The notes below the pieces were generated by a model that saw nothing but the letters and a program-made list of their open reading frames with translations, searched no databases and was not told where the DNA came from. The position numbers and the translations under genes were made by a program. DNA of 64,000 nt. It comes from Bacillota bacterium (lineage in GTDB: Bacteria > Bacillota > Clostridia > Lachnospirales > Lachnospiraceae). Positions 26,289-35,961 of the stretch are shown here, in pieces (positions within the stretch are counted from its first letter, which is position 1; the number at the start of each line of letters is the position of its first letter). The stretch covers positions 124,001-188,000 of the forward strand of contig JAEWCQ010000016.1 of the NCBI GenBank assembly GCA_023390555.1. The letters are read 5' to 3'.

Positions 26289-27575
26289 ATGACAATTTTA
26301 ATCAAAAATGGACGCGTGATAGATCCTGCGACGGATACCGACGAAATAATGGATCTGTTCATTCGGGATGGCCGCATTGCAAAAAGAGAAAAAAACTGTG
26401 AAGAAGCAGCTGACCAGATGGTTGATGCAGCCGGCTGCTTTGTCATGCCGGGCTTGATTGACCTGCATGTACATCTTCGTGATCCGGGTTTTACCGACCG
26501 GGAGACGATTGAATCCGGCGCACGGGCGGCAGCACGTGGAGGGTACACCACCGTGCTTGCTATGCCAAATACCAGACCGGCGGCAGATCATCCGGAGGTC
26601 ATTCAATATGTGCACCGGAAAGCGGCAGATCTTGCACTGATCAATGTATTGCAGGTTGGTGCCATTACGAAGGAACAAAAAGGGGACGAGCTGGCAGATA
26701 TCGAAGGCATGATACAGGAAGGAATACCTGCAATCAGCGAGGACGGAAAATCGGTCATGGATGCAAAGCTGCTGCATGATGCCATGGTGATTGCAGCAAG
26801 GCATCGGATTCCCGTATTGTCCCATTGCGAAGATATCAATCTGGTCAATGGAGGCTGCGTGAATGCGGATGCACATACCAGAGAAATGGGATTACGGGGA
26901 ATTGCAAATGCCGTGGAGGATGTGATTGCGGCAAGAGACATCATTCTGGCAGGAGATACGGGAGTGCATCTGCATCTTTGCCATTGTTCGACCAGGGACA
27001 GTGTGGCTATGGTGAAGCATGCAAAAGAAGACGGCATATCCGTATCGGCGGAAGTTTGCCCGCATCATTTTACTCTGACCTCGGAAGATATCATACCGGG
27101 TGATACGAATTACAAAATGAATCCACCGCTCCGAACAAGGGAAGATGTGGAAGCACTGAAACAGGGGCTGCGGGATGGGATTATGGAAGTGATCGCAACC
27201 GATCATGCACCGCATACGGAAGAGAGCAAGAATGCGACAATGGAGAAAGCACCGTTTGGAATTGTCGGACTTGAGACAGCAGCGGCCCTGACTTATACGG
27301 AACTGGTACTCGGAGGTTATCTGACGCCGATGCAGATGGCGGAGAAAATGAGCTGTAACCCGGCAAAAGTAATCGGTCTGGATAAAGGAAGTCTGGAAGA
27401 AGGAAAAGCCGCTGATATTGTGGTTTTTGATCCATCCAGAGAATACCGGATCGATAAGAGTAAATTCTGGTCCATGTCGAAAAATACGCCATTTGACGGA
27501 AGAAATGTGAGTGGAGAAGTCCGCATGACGATCGCGGGCGGTAAAGTCGTATATGACAGTCAGGACCAATCTTAG
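26289..27575 (+). CDS. pyrC: Dihydroorotase
   Basis: 428 residues. It closes N-carbamoyl-aspartate to dihydroorotate, the third step of pyrimidine synthesis. Metal motifs are visible: MPGLIDLHVHLRDPG near residue 55, which gives the HxH, and ATDHAPHTEESK near 300, which gives the catalytic Asp; VLSHCED and HLCHCST carry the other histidines. The start at 26289 is chosen because AGAGGA at 26275-26280 is 8 bases away; the ATG at 26283 is too close. It begins the run pyrC-pyrF-pyrK-pyrD. Confidence 0.95.
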   Translation: MTILIKNGRVIDPATDTDEIMDLFIRDGRIAKREKNCEEAADQMVDAAGCFVMPGLIDLHVHLRDPGFTDRETIESGARAAARGGYTTVLAMPNTRPAADHPEVIQYVHRKAADLALINVLQVGAITKEQKGDELADIEGMIQEGIPAISEDGKSVMDAKLLHDAMVIAARHRIPVLSHCEDINLVNGGCVNADAHTREMGLRGIANAVEDVIAARDIILAGDTGVHLHLCHCSTRDSVAMVKHAKEDGISVSAEVCPHHFTLTSEDIIPGDTNYKMNPPLRTREDVEALKQGLRDGIMEVIATDHAPHTEESKNATMEKAPFGIVGLETAAALTYTELVLGGYLTPMQMAEKMSCNPAKVIGLDKGSLEEGKAADIVVFDPSREYRIDKSKFWSMSKNTPFDGRNVSGEVRMTIAGGKVVYDSQDQS

Positions 27576-27687
27576 AGTTTCGTGCTGAATGATATGAGAT
27601 AATGAATGTTGCCCAGATAATGCAGGATAGGACAATATGATAGATACCAGATATTGATACAGATGAATGGAAGAGAAAGGGAAGCGC

Positions 27688-28617
27688 ATGATTAACAAAT
27701 TAGTGGAAAAAATTAAAAAAACAAATGCACCGATTGTAGTCGGATTAGACCCGATGCTGTCTTATGTACCGGAGCATATTTTGAAAAAAGCATTCGCAGA
27801 ATACGGAGAGACTTTAGAAGGAGCGTCAGAAGCAATCTGGCAGTATAACAAAGCCATTGTTGACAGTACGTATGATTTGATTCCGGCAGTAAAGCCTCAG
27901 ATTGCGATGTATGAACAGTTTGGAATCGAAGGATTGAAAGCCTTTCAGAAGACCGTGGACTACTGTCATGAAAAAGACCTCATTGTAATCGGAGATGTCA
28001 AACGTGGGGATATTGGGTCCACGTCCGAGGCATATGCAGTCGGGCATCTGGGAAAAGTGCAGGTTGGAGGCAACGTGTTTACCGCTTTTAACGAGGATTT
28101 TGCGACGGTAAATCCATATCTGGGTTCTGACGGAATCAAGCCTTTTGTAGACGTGTGCAAGAAAGAGAAAAAGGGATTATTTATCCTGGTAAAGACAAGC
28201 AATCCGTCCAGCGGAGAATTTCAGGACAGGCTGATCGACGGGAAGCCGCTCTATGAATATGTCGGAAGTAAGGTAGCTGAATGGGGAGAAGACCATATGG
28301 GCGATTCCTACAGCTATATCGGAGCCGTTGTCGGAGCAACGTATCCGGAAATGGGGAAAGCACTCCGCAAAGTGATGCCAAAGAGCTTCATTTTAGTACC
28401 TGGCTATGGAGCACAGGGAGGAAAAGGTGCGGATCTGGTGCATTACTTCAATGAAGACGGACTCGGTGCCATTGTGAATTCCTCCAGAGGAATCATTGCC
28501 GCATACAAGCAGGAGCAGTATGCACAGTTTGGTGCAGAGAATTTTGCAGATGCATCCAGACAGGCAGTTCTCGACATGATCGCAGATATCGACGGTGCAC
28601 TGCAGGCCGTAAAATAG
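27688..28617 (+). CDS. pyrF: Orotidine 5'-phosphate decarboxylase (long PyrF type)
   Basis: 309 residues, the longer clostridial subfamily of OMP decarboxylase. It shows PIVVGLDPMLSYVP near the start, the catalytic LIVIGDVKRGDIGSTSEAYA near residue 92, and FILVPGYGAQGGKGADL at about 237. It makes UMP from OMP. AAAGGGAAG precedes ATG 27688; an ATG seven codons earlier has a poorer site. Ten bases separate it from pyrK, so the two are co-transcribed. Confidence 0.94.
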   Translation: MINKLVEKIKKTNAPIVVGLDPMLSYVPEHILKKAFAEYGETLEGASEAIWQYNKAIVDSTYDLIPAVKPQIAMYEQFGIEGLKAFQKTVDYCHEKDLIVIGDVKRGDIGSTSEAYAVGHLGKVQVGGNVFTAFNEDFATVNPYLGSDGIKPFVDVCKKEKKGLFILVKTSNPSSGEFQDRLIDGKPLYEYVGSKVAEWGEDHMGDSYSYIGAVVGATYPEMGKALRKVMPKSFILVPGYGAQGGKGADLVHYFNEDGLGAIVNSSRGIIAAYKQEQYAQFGAENFADASRQAVLDMIADIDGALQAVK

Positions 28618-28626
28618 GAGGGAGAC

Positions 28627-29394
28627 ATGGCAGAAAAGTATAAAGAACAGGCAATTATCATCCGGCAGGAGGAAATTGCAGATGATATTTACAGTATTTG
28701 GCTTCGTACCGAATCTGTTGCAGGAGCCGCAAAGGCCGGTCAGTTTATTTCCATCTACTGCACGGACGGAAGCAGGATTCTGCCAAGACCGATCAGTATC
28801 TGCGAAATAGACCGGGAGGACGGGGCAATCAGAATCGTATATCGTGTGGCGGGAGACGGCACAAAGGAATTTTCCAAAATGCATACGGGAGATCAGCTTG
28901 AAATTGTCGGGCCTTTGGGAAACGGTTTCCCGAGAAAAAGTCAGAAGGCTTTTCTGATCGGAGGTGGAATCGGTATTCCGCCTATGCTCCAGCTGGCAAA
29001 GGAACTGGACTGTGAGAAGCAGATTGTACTTGGATTTCGGGATGAGATGTTTCTGCTGGAAGAATTTCATGAACAGGGCAGCGTGTATATTGCAACGGAA
29101 GACGGAAGTGCCGGAACAGAGGGGAATGTATTGGATGCCATCCGTGAAAACGGACTGACGGCAGACATCATCTACGCCTGTGGCCCGACTCCGATGCTGC
29201 GGGCAATAAAAGAATATGCGGACAAGCATGATATCGAGTGCTGGATTTCCATGGAGGAACGGATGGCCTGCGGTATCGGTGCATGTCTTGCCTGTGTCTG
29301 CCAATCCAAAAATAAAGATGAGCACAGTAACGTAAATAACAAAAGAATCTGTAAGGAAGGTCCTGTATTTCTGGCACGGGAGGTGGAGTTCTGA
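28627..29394 (+). CDS. pyrK: Dihydroorotate dehydrogenase electron-transfer subunit
   Basis: 255 residues, an FAD- and [2Fe-2S]-containing partner of class 1B PyrD that passes electrons to NAD. It shows ILPRPISICEID (FAD-binding), FLIGGGIGIPPMLQLA (NAD-binding glycine loop) and the C-terminal cluster set ACGIGACLACVCQ plus a later cysteine (RICKEGPVF). The last base of its stop is the first base of the pyrD start, so the two are translationally coupled. Confidence 0.95.
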   Translation: MAEKYKEQAIIIRQEEIADDIYSIWLRTESVAGAAKAGQFISIYCTDGSRILPRPISICEIDREDGAIRIVYRVAGDGTKEFSKMHTGDQLEIVGPLGNGFPRKSQKAFLIGGGIGIPPMLQLAKELDCEKQIVLGFRDEMFLLEEFHEQGSVYIATEDGSAGTEGNVLDAIRENGLTADIIYACGPTPMLRAIKEYADKHDIECWISMEERMACGIGACLACVCQSKNKDEHSNVNNKRICKEGPVFLAREVEF

Positions 29395-30299
29395 TGAATA
29401 CGAAAGTAACGATTGCCGGTGTAACATTTCAAAACCCAATTATGACTGCATCCGGGACATTCGGTTCCGGTGCGGAATATTGTGAATTTGTGGATTTGAG
29501 CAGGCTTGGAGCGGTTGTGACAAAAGGTGTTTCCAATGTACCGTGGACAGGCAATCCGACGCCTCGTGTGGCGGAAGTCTACGGGGGAATGCTCAATGCC
29601 ATCGGTCTTCAGAATCCGGGCATTGACCTGTTTATCGAACGGGATATTCCGTTTTTAAAGCATTATGATACCAAGATCATTGTGAATGTCTGTGGAAAAA
29701 CAACCGAAGATTACTGTGAAGTCGTGGAAAAACTTGCGGATCAGAAAATCGATATGATGGAGATCAATATTTCCTGCCCAAATGTAAAAGAGGGGGGGAT
29801 TGCTTTCGGTCAGGATCCAAAAGCGGTAGAGGCGATCACAAGAGAGATTAAGAAATATGCGAAGCAGCCGGTTATCATGAAGCTGAGTCCGAATGTAACA
29901 GATATTTCTGTCATGGCAAAAGCGGCGGAAGCAGGTGGTGCCGATGCACTCTCTCTGATCAATACCCTGACAGGGATGAAAATAGATATCCACAGGCAGA
30001 AATTTGCCCTTGCTAATAAGACAGGCGGCATGTCAGGTCCTGCAGTTCATCCGATTGCGGTCCGCATGGTGTACCAGGCGGCACAGGCCGTGCAAATACC
30101 GATCATCGGAATGGGTGGTGTCATGCAGGCGGAGGATGCAATCGAACTGATGCTTGCAGGAGCGTCTGCGGTATCGGTCGGAACAGCAAATTTCAGCAAT
30201 CCGACAGCTACACTGGAGATTCTGGAAGGAATCGAAGAATATATGGGCAGATATGGAATCGAAGATATTTTGGAGCTGATTGGAGCTGTCCACGAATAG
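29394..30299 (+). CDS. pyrD: Dihydroorotate dehydrogenase, class 1B catalytic subunit
   Basis: 301 residues. An FMN TIM barrel with NPIMTASGTFGSG at the start, AVVTKGVSNVPWTGNPTPR, EINISCPNVKEGGIAFG carrying the catalytic cysteine of class 1B, and GMGGVMQAEDAIELMLAGASAVSVGTA near the end. It oxidises dihydroorotate to orotate together with PyrK. It is the last gene of this run; only 11 bases lie before the convergent MFS gene and I see no hairpin there. Confidence 0.95.
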   Translation: MNTKVTIAGVTFQNPIMTASGTFGSGAEYCEFVDLSRLGAVVTKGVSNVPWTGNPTPRVAEVYGGMLNAIGLQNPGIDLFIERDIPFLKHYDTKIIVNVCGKTTEDYCEVVEKLADQKIDMMEINISCPNVKEGGIAFGQDPKAVEAITREIKKYAKQPVIMKLSPNVTDISVMAKAAEAGGADALSLINTLTGMKIDIHRQKFALANKTGGMSGPAVHPIAVRMVYQAAQAVQIPIIGMGGVMQAEDAIELMLAGASAVSVGTANFSNPTATLEILEGIEEYMGRYGIEDILELIGAVHE

Positions 30300-30310
30300 G
30301 AGACGAAAAA

Positions 30311-31768
30311 TCAGGAAAGCTGTTTTTCACTCTCTGCAAATGGTATTTCATCCCATTTTGGTTCTGCGCCCCGCAGATAGGAAATAACGGCTGCGATGAT
30401 ACTGAACACGAAGGAGATTGTAAATGCCATCCGAAGACCTGCCATAAACTGTCCGACGGCAATTCCTTTTGAGCCGACCTGTGTCCCGATAAACAATGCC
30501 TGCATCGCTTTTGGAGAAATACTGGAAGAGATGATTGCCATGGAGATCGCAATACTGAGTACACTGCCGGCATTGTTTGCCATGGTTCTCACACCGGCAG
30601 CAATTCCGCGTTTGTCGGCAGGAACAAGACTCATGATGGAAGAAGTGTTCGGAGAAAAGAACATACCGGAACCAAATCCCATGATAAACATCCATACGGT
30701 TAATTCCAGAATGGAAGTATTTTTTGTGGTAAACATCATTCCGAATAATCCGCCCGCCGAAATCAGCAGTCCGGCTGAGCTTAATACTCTTGCGCCGTAT
30801 TTGTCACACAGGAAGCCGCTGACAGGTGATACCACCATCATAGATATCGCAAAAGGAGCGAGCAATATTCCGGCTGTGATCGGGTCGATTCCTTTCACAC
30901 CCTGAAAGAAAAAGATCAAAAGGAAGGTAACTGCTCCTCTTGCGATGCCATTGAGCAGATTGCTGGCATAGGCGAAAGCCAGAACACGGGTCTTAAACAG
31001 GCGCAGATCCAGCATCGGTTCGTCCGATCTGTTTTCGATACGAATGAACAGATAGAGAAGAATTACTGCCAGTACCAGAAGACCGATTACGATTCCGTTC
31101 TTCCATCCGGAAAATCCGCCCACGGACAGAGCCAGAAGCAGGGAAAGCATGCCAGTCAAAAAGGTAAGAGCTCCTCCAAAATCAAATTTCTGTTTTTTCT
31201 TCTCAATTTCCCCTTCTTTTAGCTGAAAGGCGGCCCAGAGTGTACCGGCGATGCCAATCGGGATGTTCATATAGAAAATACTTCTCCAGCCAATGCTGAT
31301 CAAAAATCCGCCAAGTACCGGCCCGACAATAGAGGCGATACTGATGATCATACTGTTGATGCCCATTGCTTTGCCAAGCTCCTGCTTCGGAAAGGCATCT
31401 GCTACGATAGCGGTACTGTTTGCTACCATAAATGAAGCGCCAACTGACTGAATCAGCCGATAGATCAGCAGCTGTACGCCGGTCTGTGAAATGCCGCAGA
31501 GCAGGGAAGCCAGTGTAAAAAGGGCAAAGCCGCTGACGTAGAGTTTTTTCCTTCCAACCATATCGGCAATTCTTCCGATCGCAGGAACCAAAATTGTCAT
31601 ACTGAGCATATAGCCCATCAGAACCCAGGTAACGACTGCCATTCCGGCGTTTAGATCTTTCATGATAACAGGGAGAGCAATCATCAGGGTACTTCCGCTC
31701 AGCACGGAAAAAAATGCGCCGATGGACGTACAGGAGAGAGCAATCCATTTATATTTTTTCTGTTCCAT
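30311..31768 (-). CDS. MFS drug/solute exporter, DHA2 (EmrB/QacA-like) family
   Basis: 485 residues with about 14 transmembrane segments, the DHA2 layout. Family motifs are visible: the first helix SGSTLMIALPVIMKDL, WVLMGYMLSMTILVPAIGRIADMVGRKKLYV (motif A) and GPVLGGFLISIGWRSIFYMNIPIG (motif C). It would export drugs or other hydrophobic compounds using the proton gradient. A MerR-type gene is located 45 bases upstream on the same strand and is probably its regulator. Confidence 0.9.
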   Translation of the reverse strand: MEQKKYKWIALSCTSIGAFFSVLSGSTLMIALPVIMKDLNAGMAVVTWVLMGYMLSMTILVPAIGRIADMVGRKKLYVSGFALFTLASLLCGISQTGVQLLIYRLIQSVGASFMVANSTAIVADAFPKQELGKAMGINSMIISIASIVGPVLGGFLISIGWRSIFYMNIPIGIAGTLWAAFQLKEGEIEKKKQKFDFGGALTFLTGMLSLLLALSVGGFSGWKNGIVIGLLVLAVILLYLFIRIENRSDEPMLDLRLFKTRVLAFAYASNLLNGIARGAVTFLLIFFFQGVKGIDPITAGILLAPFAISMMVVSPVSGFLCDKYGARVLSSAGLLISAGGLFGMMFTTKNTSILELTVWMFIMGFGSGMFFSPNTSSIMSLVPADKRGIAAGVRTMANNAGSVLSIAISMAIISSSISPKAMQALFIGTQVGSKGIAVGQFMAGLRMAFTISFVFSIIAAVISYLRGAEPKWDEIPFAESEKQLS

Positions 31769-31813
31769 TTTCCTATCTCCATTTCTTAATTTAAGTAAAA
31801 TAATCTCGTCTTT

Positions 31814-32218
31814 TTATAGTTCTTCACACTTGTTTTTCAGCTCCAGCAAAATTTCATGATATCTTTTTTTCACCCTCTGCATGGTTATTTCCTTTTTTTC
31901 AATCAGTTGAATTTGGTTTTCAATTGCCTGGATGGAATTCTGGATTGCATCCAGATCTGTTTTTTCACCGGCCGAAATACTCCGAATCACAAATTCCAGC
32001 TGAAAGGCATCCTTGATTTCGTTTAAGCTGAATCCAAGACTGTCTTTATAGGATCTGATCCGGGTTATCTTATCGATATCCTCTTCCGAGTATAAACGGT
32101 ATTGTGATTCTGTCCGCTGGGGCTGGATCAGTTCCATGTCTTCATAGTAACGAATCGCACGTTTGGTCAGACCTGTACGTCTGGCAACTTCTTCAATTCG
32201 GTAAAAATTCTCTTCCAT
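31814..32218 (-). CDS. MerR-family transcriptional regulator
   Basis: 134 residues. The N-terminal winged helix is typical (YRIEEVARRTGLTKRAIRYYEDMELIQPQRTESQYRLYSEEDI), followed by a coiled-coil dimerisation helix (about 75-125). There is no ligand-binding C-terminal domain and no metal cysteines, so the signal may be a drug. It precedes the MFS exporter on the same strand, which suggests autoregulated control of the pair. AGGTGCG lies before the start. Confidence 0.9.
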   Translation of the reverse strand: MEENFYRIEEVARRTGLTKRAIRYYEDMELIQPQRTESQYRLYSEEDIDKITRIRSYKDSLGFSLNEIKDAFQLEFVIRSISAGEKTDLDAIQNSIQAIENQIQLIEKKEITMQRVKKRYHEILLELKNKCEEL

Positions 32219-32237
32219 ATCGCACCTCCAAACAAAA

Positions 32238-32270
32238 ATTATAGGAATCCTTAACCTTTACGTCAAGGTT
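32238..32270 (-). promoter_or_regulatory. MerR-exporter promoter with inverted-repeat operator
   Basis: On the minus strand, TTGACG (32261-32266) and TATAAT (32238-32243) are 17 bases apart. The inverted repeat AACCTT-N6-AAGGTT at 32253-32270 overlaps the -35 element, a typical MerR-type half-site pair. Confidence 0.72.
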
Positions 32271-32390
32271 ATAGTTGACGAATTATCTCACTTTCTTCTG
32301 TCGAAAACGGTTATTATGAACAAAAAGGAAGAAAATGAACGGTATCATTCTGAATAAGGTCCGGTTAAGAGATAAATCTGGGACGGGGTA

Positions 32391-32419
32391 TTGTACGAGA
32401 TTTTTTATTCTGTTAAAAT
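32391..32419 (+). promoter_or_regulatory. Promoter of the cysteine hydrolase gene
   Basis: TTGTAC at 32391-32396 and TAAAAT at 32414-32419 with 17 bases between, about 50 bases before the start codon. Confidence 0.55.
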
Positions 32420-32470
32420 CGGATGAGACTGTATGAAAATATGTTTGAAAAAAGAAAAGAGGATTCATTC

Positions 32471-32977
32471 ATGAAAAAAACACTGATTGTGGTAGATATG
32501 CAGAATGATTTTATTGACGGCTCCCTGGGGACAAAAGAAGCACAGTGCATTGTGCCAAATGTCAAACGAAAAATTGCAGAATATGAAAACCGCGGCGATG
32601 AAATCATTTTCACCAGAGATACGCATACAGCGGATTATCTGAAGACAGCCGAAGGCAAAGAGCTTCCGGTGGAGCATTGCATTTTGGGAACAGAAGGCTG
32701 GAAGATTGCAGAAGGGCTGGAAACAGACGGCTGCAGATACATTGATAAACCTACATTCGGCTGGACTCATTGGGATGAACTGAAGCTGGAGCAGATAGAA
32801 CTGGTAGGGCTCTGCACCGATATCTGCGTTGTATCGAATGCCCTGATTTTAAAGGCAATGTTCCCCGATGCAGATATTACAGTCGATGCCGGCTGCTGTG
32901 CCGGAGTTACACCCGCTACGCACAAGGCTGCGCTGGAAACGATGAAAATGTGCCAGATTCATATTGTGGGAGAATGA
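32471..32977 (+). CDS. Isochorismatase-family cysteine hydrolase (nicotinamidase-like)
   Basis: 168 residues. The catalytic triad pattern is visible: LIVVDMQNDFIDGSLG with Asp8, the lysine after PTFGWTHWDEL is less certain, and LVGLCTDICVVSNAL carries the nucleophilic Cys. A cis-peptide GLCTDICV fits amidases such as nicotinamidase or ureidoacrylate-type enzymes; the substrate is unknown. Start 32471 has AGAGGA upstream. It is a lone gene between two minus-strand regulators. Confidence 0.85.
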   Translation: MKKTLIVVDMQNDFIDGSLGTKEAQCIVPNVKRKIAEYENRGDEIIFTRDTHTADYLKTAEGKELPVEHCILGTEGWKIAEGLETDGCRYIDKPTFGWTHWDELKLEQIELVGLCTDICVVSNALILKAMFPDADITVDAGCCAGVTPATHKAALETMKMCQIHIVGE

Positions 32978-32990
32978 TAGAAGATCGCGG

Positions 32991-33881
32991 TTACACATCT
33001 TTCTGCTCATTGAACATTTTTTGATAAAAAGCCTTTTTGTATTGAGATGGGGTCATGCCCTCCTGTTCCCGGAAGAGTTTCATATAATATTTTTCATCCT
33101 GATATCCACAGGAATAAGCAGCCTCTTTCATCGTAATATCATTATTGGCAAGCAGATTCTTAGAACTGTCAATCCGAATCTTATTGATATACTGGATGAG
33201 CGTGAGTCCCGTGGAACGATGGAACAGAGCAGACAGATAATCCGGATTATATCCGAATTCTTCCGCAAGCTGAGAGATGGAGATCGCGTTATGATAATTT
33301 GCTTTGATCCATTCCATGATTTCTGTCACCTTCGGATGAATCTGTTTCTTCCGATTGGAGTGAAATTCCATGAACTCACGGGTGATCTCCATCGCTAACA
33401 GGTTGAGTGCATAATTCATAATCTGACTGGAATATAACATCTCCTGCCGGGATAAATCCAGTAATTGATGAAATAATAAAGGTGCTTTCTGTGTAACGGA
33501 AAAATTGCCGTATTCCGGAAGAAGCAGCTGGCAGGTATCGGGGCTGTTTCGCATCGATTCCAGGTTCTGCTCCAGAGAAGCATTGCCGGCGTGAATCCAG
33601 GTGGAGTTCTCCATGTAGAAATGGATCCAGAGATAGGACAATCTTCCGGGCGATGCCTGATAGCCAAAATGTTCTTCCTGAGATTTCAGCAATAGATACT
33701 GGTTTGGCCCGACTTCATATGGTACGCCGCCCTGAGATAGATACAGTGTTCCTTCGATGACCATGATCAGAACATTAACATCCAAGTTACGTCTATGATG
33801 AAGAAAATTTTCATAACTTATAAGATTCCCGCAAGAAATATATTTCAGAGGATGCATTGGATCGGATAGAAAGTAACGCAT
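32991..33881 (-). CDS. AraC-family regulator, divergent from GH127
   Basis: 296 residues. The N-terminal half is an AraC-type arm and cupin (LISYENFLHHRRNLDVNVLIMVIEG). The C-terminal 100 residues contain ISISQLAEEFGYNPDYLSALFHRSTG and DITMKEAAYSCGYQDEKYYMKLFREQEG, the two AraC helix-turn-helix units. It lies back to back with the beta-L-arabinofuranosidase gene, so it probably activates it in response to an arabinose-containing sugar. Confidence 0.9.
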   Translation of the reverse strand: MRYFLSDPMHPLKYISCGNLISYENFLHHRRNLDVNVLIMVIEGTLYLSQGGVPYEVGPNQYLLLKSQEEHFGYQASPGRLSYLWIHFYMENSTWIHAGNASLEQNLESMRNSPDTCQLLLPEYGNFSVTQKAPLLFHQLLDLSRQEMLYSSQIMNYALNLLAMEITREFMEFHSNRKKQIHPKVTEIMEWIKANYHNAISISQLAEEFGYNPDYLSALFHRSTGLTLIQYINKIRIDSSKNLLANNDITMKEAAYSCGYQDEKYYMKLFREQEGMTPSQYKKAFYQKMFNEQKDV

Positions 33882-33916
33882 CTAAGAATTCACCACCTTT
33901 TCTCCGCTTCTGTAAG

Positions 33917-33944
33917 TTGATTGGGAAGCGATTAGATTTATAAT
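33917..33944 (+). promoter_or_regulatory. Promoter of the GH127 gene
   Basis: TTGATT at 33917-33922 and TATAAT at 33939-33944, 16 bases apart, in the 152-base gap shared with the AraC gene. Confidence 0.55.
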
Positions 33945-34033
33945 TAAGATACATAATAAAGCATGGAAGAAAAAATGTCTATCTTAGAAAGAAAATGATA
34001 TTTTTTTCAAAATGCGGGAAAAGAGGGAAAAAG

Positions 34034-35866
34034 ATGCTAAAACTGATCGAGTCAAAAAATGTCAAACTGCTGCCAGGTATTTTTCGTGAAAGATACGATC
34101 TGAACCGTAATTACCTGCTGCGGCTGAAAAATCAAGGACTGCTTCAGAATTTTTATCTGGAAGCAGCAATTATCCTGCCCGGATTGCAGACGCTTCACGA
34201 TCCAGACACGGATGAGATTCATTGGGGATGGGAGGCTCCTACCTGTCAGCTGAGAGGGCATTTCCTGGGGCACTGGCTTTCAGCGGCCGCATCCATCTTC
34301 GCGTCGGAAAAGGACTATGAACTAAAGGCAAAGCTGGATAAAATCGTGGAGGAGCTTCACAGGTGTCAGGAACGAAATGGCGGAGAATGGGTAGGATCAA
34401 TTCCGGAGAAGTATTTCGATAAACTCGAAATGTCTCAGAATATCTGGTCACCGCAGTATGTCATGCACAAAACCATTCTCGGATTGATGCACTGTTACAT
34501 GGATGCCGGGAATGAAACGGCACTTGAGATTCTGGATAACCTGAGTGACTGGTATGTAAATTGGACAGAAAAAATGTTACAGAAGAATCCAGATCTCATT
34601 TACAAGGGAGAAGAAGCAGGTATGCTGGAGGTATGGATCACGCTGTTTGAAATTACCGGACAGGAAAAATATCTCGAACTTGCCAAAAGATACAGTAATC
34701 CACGTATTTTTCAGGATCTGGAGGAAGGAAAAGATACGCTGACCAATTGTCATGTAAATGCCAGCATTCCATGGTCACATGGAGCGGCAAAACTCTATGA
34801 GGTGACTGGCGATGACAAGTGGAGAAAGATTGTGGAAGCATTTTGGAAATGTGCGGTCACAGACCGTGGGGCATACTGCACCGGCGGACAGGGCGCAGGA
34901 GAATACTGGACGCAGCCGTTTCAGCTTGGACATTTTCTCAGCGAATCAAATCAGGAGTTTTGTACGGTTTATAATATGGTAAGAACGGCCTCTTATCTCT
35001 ACAAGTGGACCGGAGATACAGCATATGCAGATTACATTGAGCTCAATCTGTACAATGGGTTTCTGGCGCAGCAAAACAAAGAAACGGGAATGCCTGCGTA
35101 TTTCCTTCCGCTGAAAGCGGGCGGCAGGAAAAAGTGGGGGACACAGACCCGTGATTTCTGGTGCTGCCATGGTACAATGGTACAGGCACAGACCTTATAT
35201 AACGCATTGATTTATTACGAAGAAGACAAGCGATTGATTGTAAGTCAGTATATTCCATCGGAATTAAAATGGAACACAGATCAGACTAACGTCGATATCG
35301 TACAAAGTGTGAATATGAAATATTACAATGACCTTGCGTTGTTTGATGAAAGAGATGAGAGCCAGATGTCCAGATGGTCACTGAAATTTCAGGTTACCGC
35401 AGAAAAAGAGACAGAATTTACGCTTTCTCTGCGTGTCCCGAAGTGGGTGAAGGGGCAGCCGGTCCTGATCATCAATCAGCAGCAGGCAAAAACCTGTGAA
35501 ATCGTTGATGGATATATCAATCTCTGTCGGAAGTGGAAGGAAGATGAGATCCTGATTTTCTTCCGGGCGGAGCTGGAATTGTGTCCGCTGCCTGACCAGC
35601 CGGATACCTGTGCGCTCATGGAAGGACCGATTGTATTGGCCGGTATCTGCGATGGGGAAAGAAAATTATACTGCGACAAAGAAAAAATAGAAGAAGTTCT
35701 GATGCCGCAATATGAGCATACTTATGGCGTCTTTCCGTGGAAGCAGGGAAATTATAAAACGCTGTACCAGCCGCAGAATATGAATTTGGTGCCTCTATAT
35801 GATATTACGGATGAACGGTATACCGTTTATTTTAATATCGCTGATCTCGAAAAAAGCAGCAATTAA
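34034..35866 (+). CDS. Glycoside hydrolase family 127, probable beta-L-arabinofuranosidase
   Basis: 610 residues. The start LLPGIFRERYDLNRNYLLRL and QLRGHFLGHWLSAAASIFA are typical of GH127 (DUF1680). The zinc-site residues known from Bifidobacterium HypBA1 can be placed: a Glu and Cys in NQEFC near residue 310, and the cysteine pair in DFWCCHG near 376, one of which is the nucleophile. No signal peptide is seen, so it acts inside the cell on imported plant oligosaccharides. Start 34034 follows AGAGGGAAA. It is controlled by the divergent AraC gene, and a terminator follows. Confidence 0.9.
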   Translation: MLKLIESKNVKLLPGIFRERYDLNRNYLLRLKNQGLLQNFYLEAAIILPGLQTLHDPDTDEIHWGWEAPTCQLRGHFLGHWLSAAASIFASEKDYELKAKLDKIVEELHRCQERNGGEWVGSIPEKYFDKLEMSQNIWSPQYVMHKTILGLMHCYMDAGNETALEILDNLSDWYVNWTEKMLQKNPDLIYKGEEAGMLEVWITLFEITGQEKYLELAKRYSNPRIFQDLEEGKDTLTNCHVNASIPWSHGAAKLYEVTGDDKWRKIVEAFWKCAVTDRGAYCTGGQGAGEYWTQPFQLGHFLSESNQEFCTVYNMVRTASYLYKWTGDTAYADYIELNLYNGFLAQQNKETGMPAYFLPLKAGGRKKWGTQTRDFWCCHGTMVQAQTLYNALIYYEEDKRLIVSQYIPSELKWNTDQTNVDIVQSVNMKYYNDLALFDERDESQMSRWSLKFQVTAEKETEFTLSLRVPKWVKGQPVLIINQQQAKTCEIVDGYINLCRKWKEDEILIFFRAELELCPLPDQPDTCALMEGPIVLAGICDGERKLYCDKEKIEEVLMPQYEHTYGVFPWKQGNYKTLYQPQNMNLVPLYDITDERYTVYFNIADLEKSSN

Positions 35867-35912
35867 GCATTTATGTCCGAACAGATCGGATGCAATCTGA
35901 ACAGTCCTTTCT

Positions 35913-35961
35913 ACCACCTGCATTTGAGACAATTGTTGTATCAGATGCAGGTGGTGTTTTT
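35913..35961 (+). terminator. Rho-independent terminator after GH127
   Basis: An 11-base perfect stem, ACCACCTGCAT at 35913-35923 and its complement at 35945-35955, loop 21 bases, followed by GTTTTTG. Confidence 0.85.

Noticed and set aside
28393..29439. Open frame of 348 codons opposite pyrF and pyrK
   Set aside because: Covers two strongly supported genes, with no recognisable product or start signal.
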